Shown piece after piece: positions 6,605 through 8,264 of a stretch of DNA of 8,264 nucleotides. Both the position numbers and the translations under genes were made by a program. The stretch lies in NCBI GenBank assembly GCA_945861995.1, contig CAMAWZ010000097.1, forward strand, positions 1 through 8,264. The letters are read 5' to 3'. This DNA comes from Pseudorhodobacter antarcticus. GTDB lineage: Bacteria > Pseudomonadota > Alphaproteobacteria > Rhodobacterales > Rhodobacteraceae. The notes under the pieces were generated by a model. It made no database searches. It saw nothing but the letters and a program-made list of their open reading frames with translations, and was not told the DNA's origin. The first letter of the stretch is position 1, and every line of letters starts with the position of its first letter.

Positions 6605-7411
6605 TTACAGGCCCAAAACATCCATCATATCATAGCGCGCTGGTTTTTGGGTTTGCCCCCAGATCGCAGCTTTCAGCGCGCCGCGCGCAAAAATGGCACG
6701 GTCGGTGGCGATGTGGCGCAGTACCACACGCTCGCCCATGGCGGCGAAAATCACATCATGCTCGCCTACAATATCGCCACCGCGAATGGCGGAAAAGCCG
6801 ATGCTGCCCGCGGTGCGCGCGCCCGTTATCCCATCGCGGCCAGACACCATATGCGCGTTCAAATCCACGCCGCGCCCTGCCGCTGCTGCATGGCCCAGCA
6901 TCAGCGCCGTGCCAGAGGGTGCATCAACCTTGTGGCGGTGATGCGCCTCGACAATTTCAATATCCCAGTCGGCATCCAGCGCAGCGGCAACTTTTTGCGT
7001 CATCCGCGCCAAAAGGTTCACCCCAAGGCTCATGTTGCCAGCTTGGATAATTACGGCATGGCGGGCGGCTGCATCTAATTTGGCGTGATGTTCGGGTTGC
7101 AGTCCCGTTGTGCCAACCACGTGCACAGCGCGGGCTTGGGCGGCAAGGGCGGCAAATTCGACCGTGGCTTCGGGCGCGGTGAAATCAATCACGGCTTGGG
7201 CATGGGCAAAGGCGGCCAAGGCATCGTCCGATACGTGAACGCCCAAATCCGCCCCGCCCATGGCCGCGCCCACATCGCGGCCAATCCAAGCATGGCCCGC
7301 GCGCTCAATCGCGCCCACAAGATGCAGGGCAGGATTACCCGAAATCTCGCGGATCAGCATTTGCCCCATGCGGCCAGATGCGCCTGTTACCACTATGCCA
7401 ATGCTTGCCAT
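6605..7411 (-). CDS. dapB: 4-hydroxy-tetrahydrodipicolinate reductase
   Basis: DapB reduces 4-hydroxy-tetrahydrodipicolinate with NAD(P)H in the diaminopimelate/lysine pathway, supplying both lysine and the peptidoglycan cross-link residue; it acts in the cytoplasm. The 268-residue length is normal for the family. Visible features are the Rossmann nucleotide-binding loop 'GASGRMG' (10-16), 'IDFTAPEAT' (75-83), 'VVGTTGL' (98-104), 'GNMSLGVNLL' (125-134) and the catalytic block 'EAHHRHKVDAPSGTA' (155-169). In that block H157 and K161 match E. coli H159 and K163, and the DAPSGT loop binds substrate. The ATG at 7409-7411 is chosen because AAAAGGTG lies seven bases upstream and the conserved strand begins at once; an ATG at 7429 lacks such a site, and longer in-frame extensions run into the rbfA leader. 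The gene is divergent from rbfA and followed by the small exported protein. Confidence 0.97.
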   Translation of the reverse strand: MASIGIVVTGASGRMGQMLIREISGNPALHLVGAIERAGHAWIGRDVGAAMGGADLGVHVSDDALAAFAHAQAVIDFTAPEATVEFAALAAQARAVHVVGTTGLQPEHHAKLDAAARHAVIIQAGNMSLGVNLLARMTQKVAAALDADWDIEIVEAHHRHKVDAPSGTALMLGHAAAAGRGVDLNAHMVSGRDGITGARTAGSIGFSAIRGGDIVGEHDVIFAAMGERVVLRHIATDRAIFARGALKAAIWGQTQKPARYDMMDVLGL

Positions 7412-7508
7412 ATCTGCACCTTTTGCCATTTGGGCCAGCCATAACTGCAAAATGCCCCGCATGAAAGCCCGACATTGCGGGCGGGCGCGAAGCGGCGTAA
7501 AGGGGGGC
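7412..7508. promoter_or_regulatory. Divergent intergenic region between dapB and rbfA
   Basis: These 97 bp must hold the promoters for dapB (leftward) and rbfA (rightward). I see no convincing -35/-10 pair in either direction. The dapB ribosome-binding site (AAAAGGTG on the minus strand) and the rbfA site (AAGG within A3G6, 7499-7507) are at the ends. On the rbfA side, GCCCG (7467-7471) can pair with CGGGC (7478-7482), while CCCGC (7456-7460) can pair with GCGGG (7477-7481). The two short hairpins share their right arm and so exclude each other. This is a structural possibility only. Confidence 0.35.
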
Positions 7509-7928
7509 ATGGCAAATAAACGCACAGTCTCGGCCAAAGGGCCATCGCAGCGGATGCTGCGCGTCGGTGAAATGATCCGCCGCACGCTGTCTGATATTTT
7601 GATGCGCGGCGAGGTGCACGACCCCGCGCTGAATGATATGTCTATCACGGTGGGCGAAGTTGCCGTGTCGCCCGATTTGCGGGTAGCAACGGTTTATGTG
7701 ATGCCTATGTCAGGCGCTGGCAGCGTGACGGATGCGATTGCGGCCCTTGCCCGCCATAAAGGCATTTTGCGCAAGATGGTCGCCGACGGGATGACCCTGC
7801 GTTATGCGCCAGAACTGCGTTTTCGCGCAGATGAAACCTTTGATCGGTTGGACGAGGCACGGCGGCTGTTTTCCGACCCAGTGGTGCAGCGCGATATTTC
7901 CGCCAAAGACGAGCCAGAAGCAGAATAA
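7509..7928 (+). CDS. rbfA: 30S ribosome-binding factor RbfA
   Basis: RbfA binds the immature 30S subunit near the 5' end of 16S rRNA and helps its final maturation; in E. coli it is needed for cold adaptation. The 139-residue product has the single KH-like fold of the family. It opens with the helix 'RMLRVGEMIRRTLSDILMRGEV' region (15-36), has the strand 'SITVGEVAVSPDLRVATVYVMPM' (45-67), the helix 'GILRKMVADG' (85-94) and the last strand 'PELRFRADET' (101-110). It closes with a helix 'DRLDEARRLF' (112-121) and a charged tail. The start at 7509 follows an A3G6 run; AAGG at 7500-7503 is five bases away. Reading on upstream in frame is possible but is only the complement of dapB. It is followed by truB 15 bp later, an rbfA-truB order common in bacteria. 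infB, often just upstream of rbfA elsewhere, is not here. Confidence 0.95.
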   Translation: MANKRTVSAKGPSQRMLRVGEMIRRTLSDILMRGEVHDPALNDMSITVGEVAVSPDLRVATVYVMPMSGAGSVTDAIAALARHKGILRKMVADGMTLRYAPELRFRADETFDRLDEARRLFSDPVVQRDISAKDEPEAE

Positions 7929-7951
7929 TGGCCCAGTTTACAAATGAGTAG
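7928..7951 (+). other. Seven-codon reading frame bridging rbfA and truB
   Basis: The rbfA stop and an ATG share a base (TAATG, 7926-7930). That ATG opens a frame of seven codons (MAQFTNE) ending at TAG 7949-7951, which spans the truB ATG at 7944-7946. The truB start has no recognisable ribosome-binding site, whereas the ATG at 7928 has a weak one (AGAAG at 7916-7920). The small frame could bring ribosomes to the truB start by termination and reinitiation. It may equally be coincidental. Confidence 0.3.
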
Positions 7952-8264
7952 GGGCAAAAAAGGCCGCGCGCTGTCCGGTTGGTTGATTGTAGACAAACCT
8001 GCGGGGATCACATCCAGCGCGGTGGTGAACAAGGTAAAATGGGCGCTGGATGCGCAAAAGGCGGGCCATGCGGGCACGCTTGACCCTGATGCCACGGGCG
8101 TTTTGGCCATAGCCTTGGGCGAGGCGACCAAAACCGTGCCCTATGTGACCGATGCGCTGAAATGCTATCGGTTTATGGTGCGCTTTGGCGCGGCCACCAG
8201 CACCGATGATGCGGCGGGCGAGGTGATTGCCACATCGGATCTGCGCCCCGATGACGGCGCAATT
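7944..8264 (+). CDS. truB: tRNA pseudouridine(55) synthase TruB (3' partial)
   Basis: TruB converts U55 of the tRNA T-loop to pseudouridine and also acts as a tRNA folding chaperone. Only the first 107 codons are in the window; the family is usually around 300 residues. Visible are the N-terminal 'GWLIVDKPAGITSS' (12-25) and the catalytic block 'KAGHAGTLDPDATGVL' (39-54). D47 there corresponds to the catalytic Asp (D48) of E. coli TruB. 'LGEATKTVPY' (58-67) and 'YRFMVRFGAATSTDDAAGE' (75-93) follow. The start ATG at 7944 is the only usable one: the in-frame upstream stop is that of rbfA (7926-7928), leaving 15 bp with no clear ribosome-binding site, so coupling to rbfA translation is likely. 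Family assignment is secure despite the truncation. Confidence 0.95.
   Translation, partial: MSRGKKGRALSGWLIVDKPAGITSSAVVNKVKWALDAQKAGHAGTLDPDATGVLAIALGEATKTVPYVTDALKCYRFMVRFGAATSTDDAAGEVIATSDLRPDDGAI

Noticed and set aside
6545..7078. Open plus-strand frames (up to 177 codons) opposite dapB
   Set aside because: dapB is certain on the other strand; the translations are His/Arg/Ala-rich and look like complements of its codons.
7260..7508. N-terminal extension of rbfA by 83 codons
   Set aside because: The extension is the complement of dapB and the intergenic region; RbfA homology begins just after 7509, where a G-rich ribosome-binding site is present.
7412..7648. N-terminal extension of dapB by 79 codons
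   Set aside because: It would overlap rbfA; the Rossmann strand starts right after 7411 and a good ribosome-binding site precedes that ATG.
1..8264. Mobile element, CRISPR array, toxin-antitoxin, defence or phage genes
   Set aside because: I looked on both strands for terminal repeats, arrayed repeats and known families of this kind and saw none; all sizeable frames in the window are accounted for by housekeeping genes.

Overview
The window looks like ordinary core chromosome from a moderately GC-rich alphaproteobacterium, most probably Rhodobacterales (Roseobacter/Rhodobacter group). This is judged from the style of the MutL, DapB, RbfA and RsmB proteins, from an SDHAF4/DUF1674 protein (a family typical of alphaproteobacteria and mitochondria), and from MutL carrying its own endonuclease motif. 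No database search was possible, so the taxonomy is an inference. I see no mobile element, CRISPR array, tRNA, rRNA or phage gene, and base and codon use look even throughout.

Layout, left to right. (1) Positions 1-4641 are a tightly packed plus-strand group: the C-terminal end of one M16 zinc-peptidase-family protein, a second exported M16 protein that has lost the zinc motif, then mutL and rmuC. The M16 pair and the mutL/rmuC pair are each joined by an ATGA stop/start overlap; 48 bp separate the two pairs. (2) rsmB (16S rRNA m5C methyltransferase) runs on the minus strand and converges on rmuC with one base between the stop codons. (3) An 87-bp divergent intergenic region separates rsmB from a 66-residue SDHAF4-like succinate dehydrogenase assembly factor. 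(4) On the minus strand, dapB (lysine/diaminopimelate synthesis) is followed by a small predicted exported protein of unknown function, which converges on the SDHAF4 gene. (5) Divergent from dapB are rbfA (30S maturation) and truB (tRNA Psi55 synthase), the latter cut by the window end.

Functionally there are four modules: envelope proteolysis (the M16 pair), genome maintenance (mutL, rmuC), translation-apparatus maturation (rsmB, rbfA, truB) and metabolism (SDHAF4-like factor, dapB).

I did not find evidence for an undescribed multi-gene system. The items most worth a second look are the split M16 active site, the SDHAF4-like protein and its overlapping divergent promoter candidates, the unknown exported protein with a repeated motif upstream, the unusual mutL start region, and a seven-codon reading frame bridging rbfA and truB.
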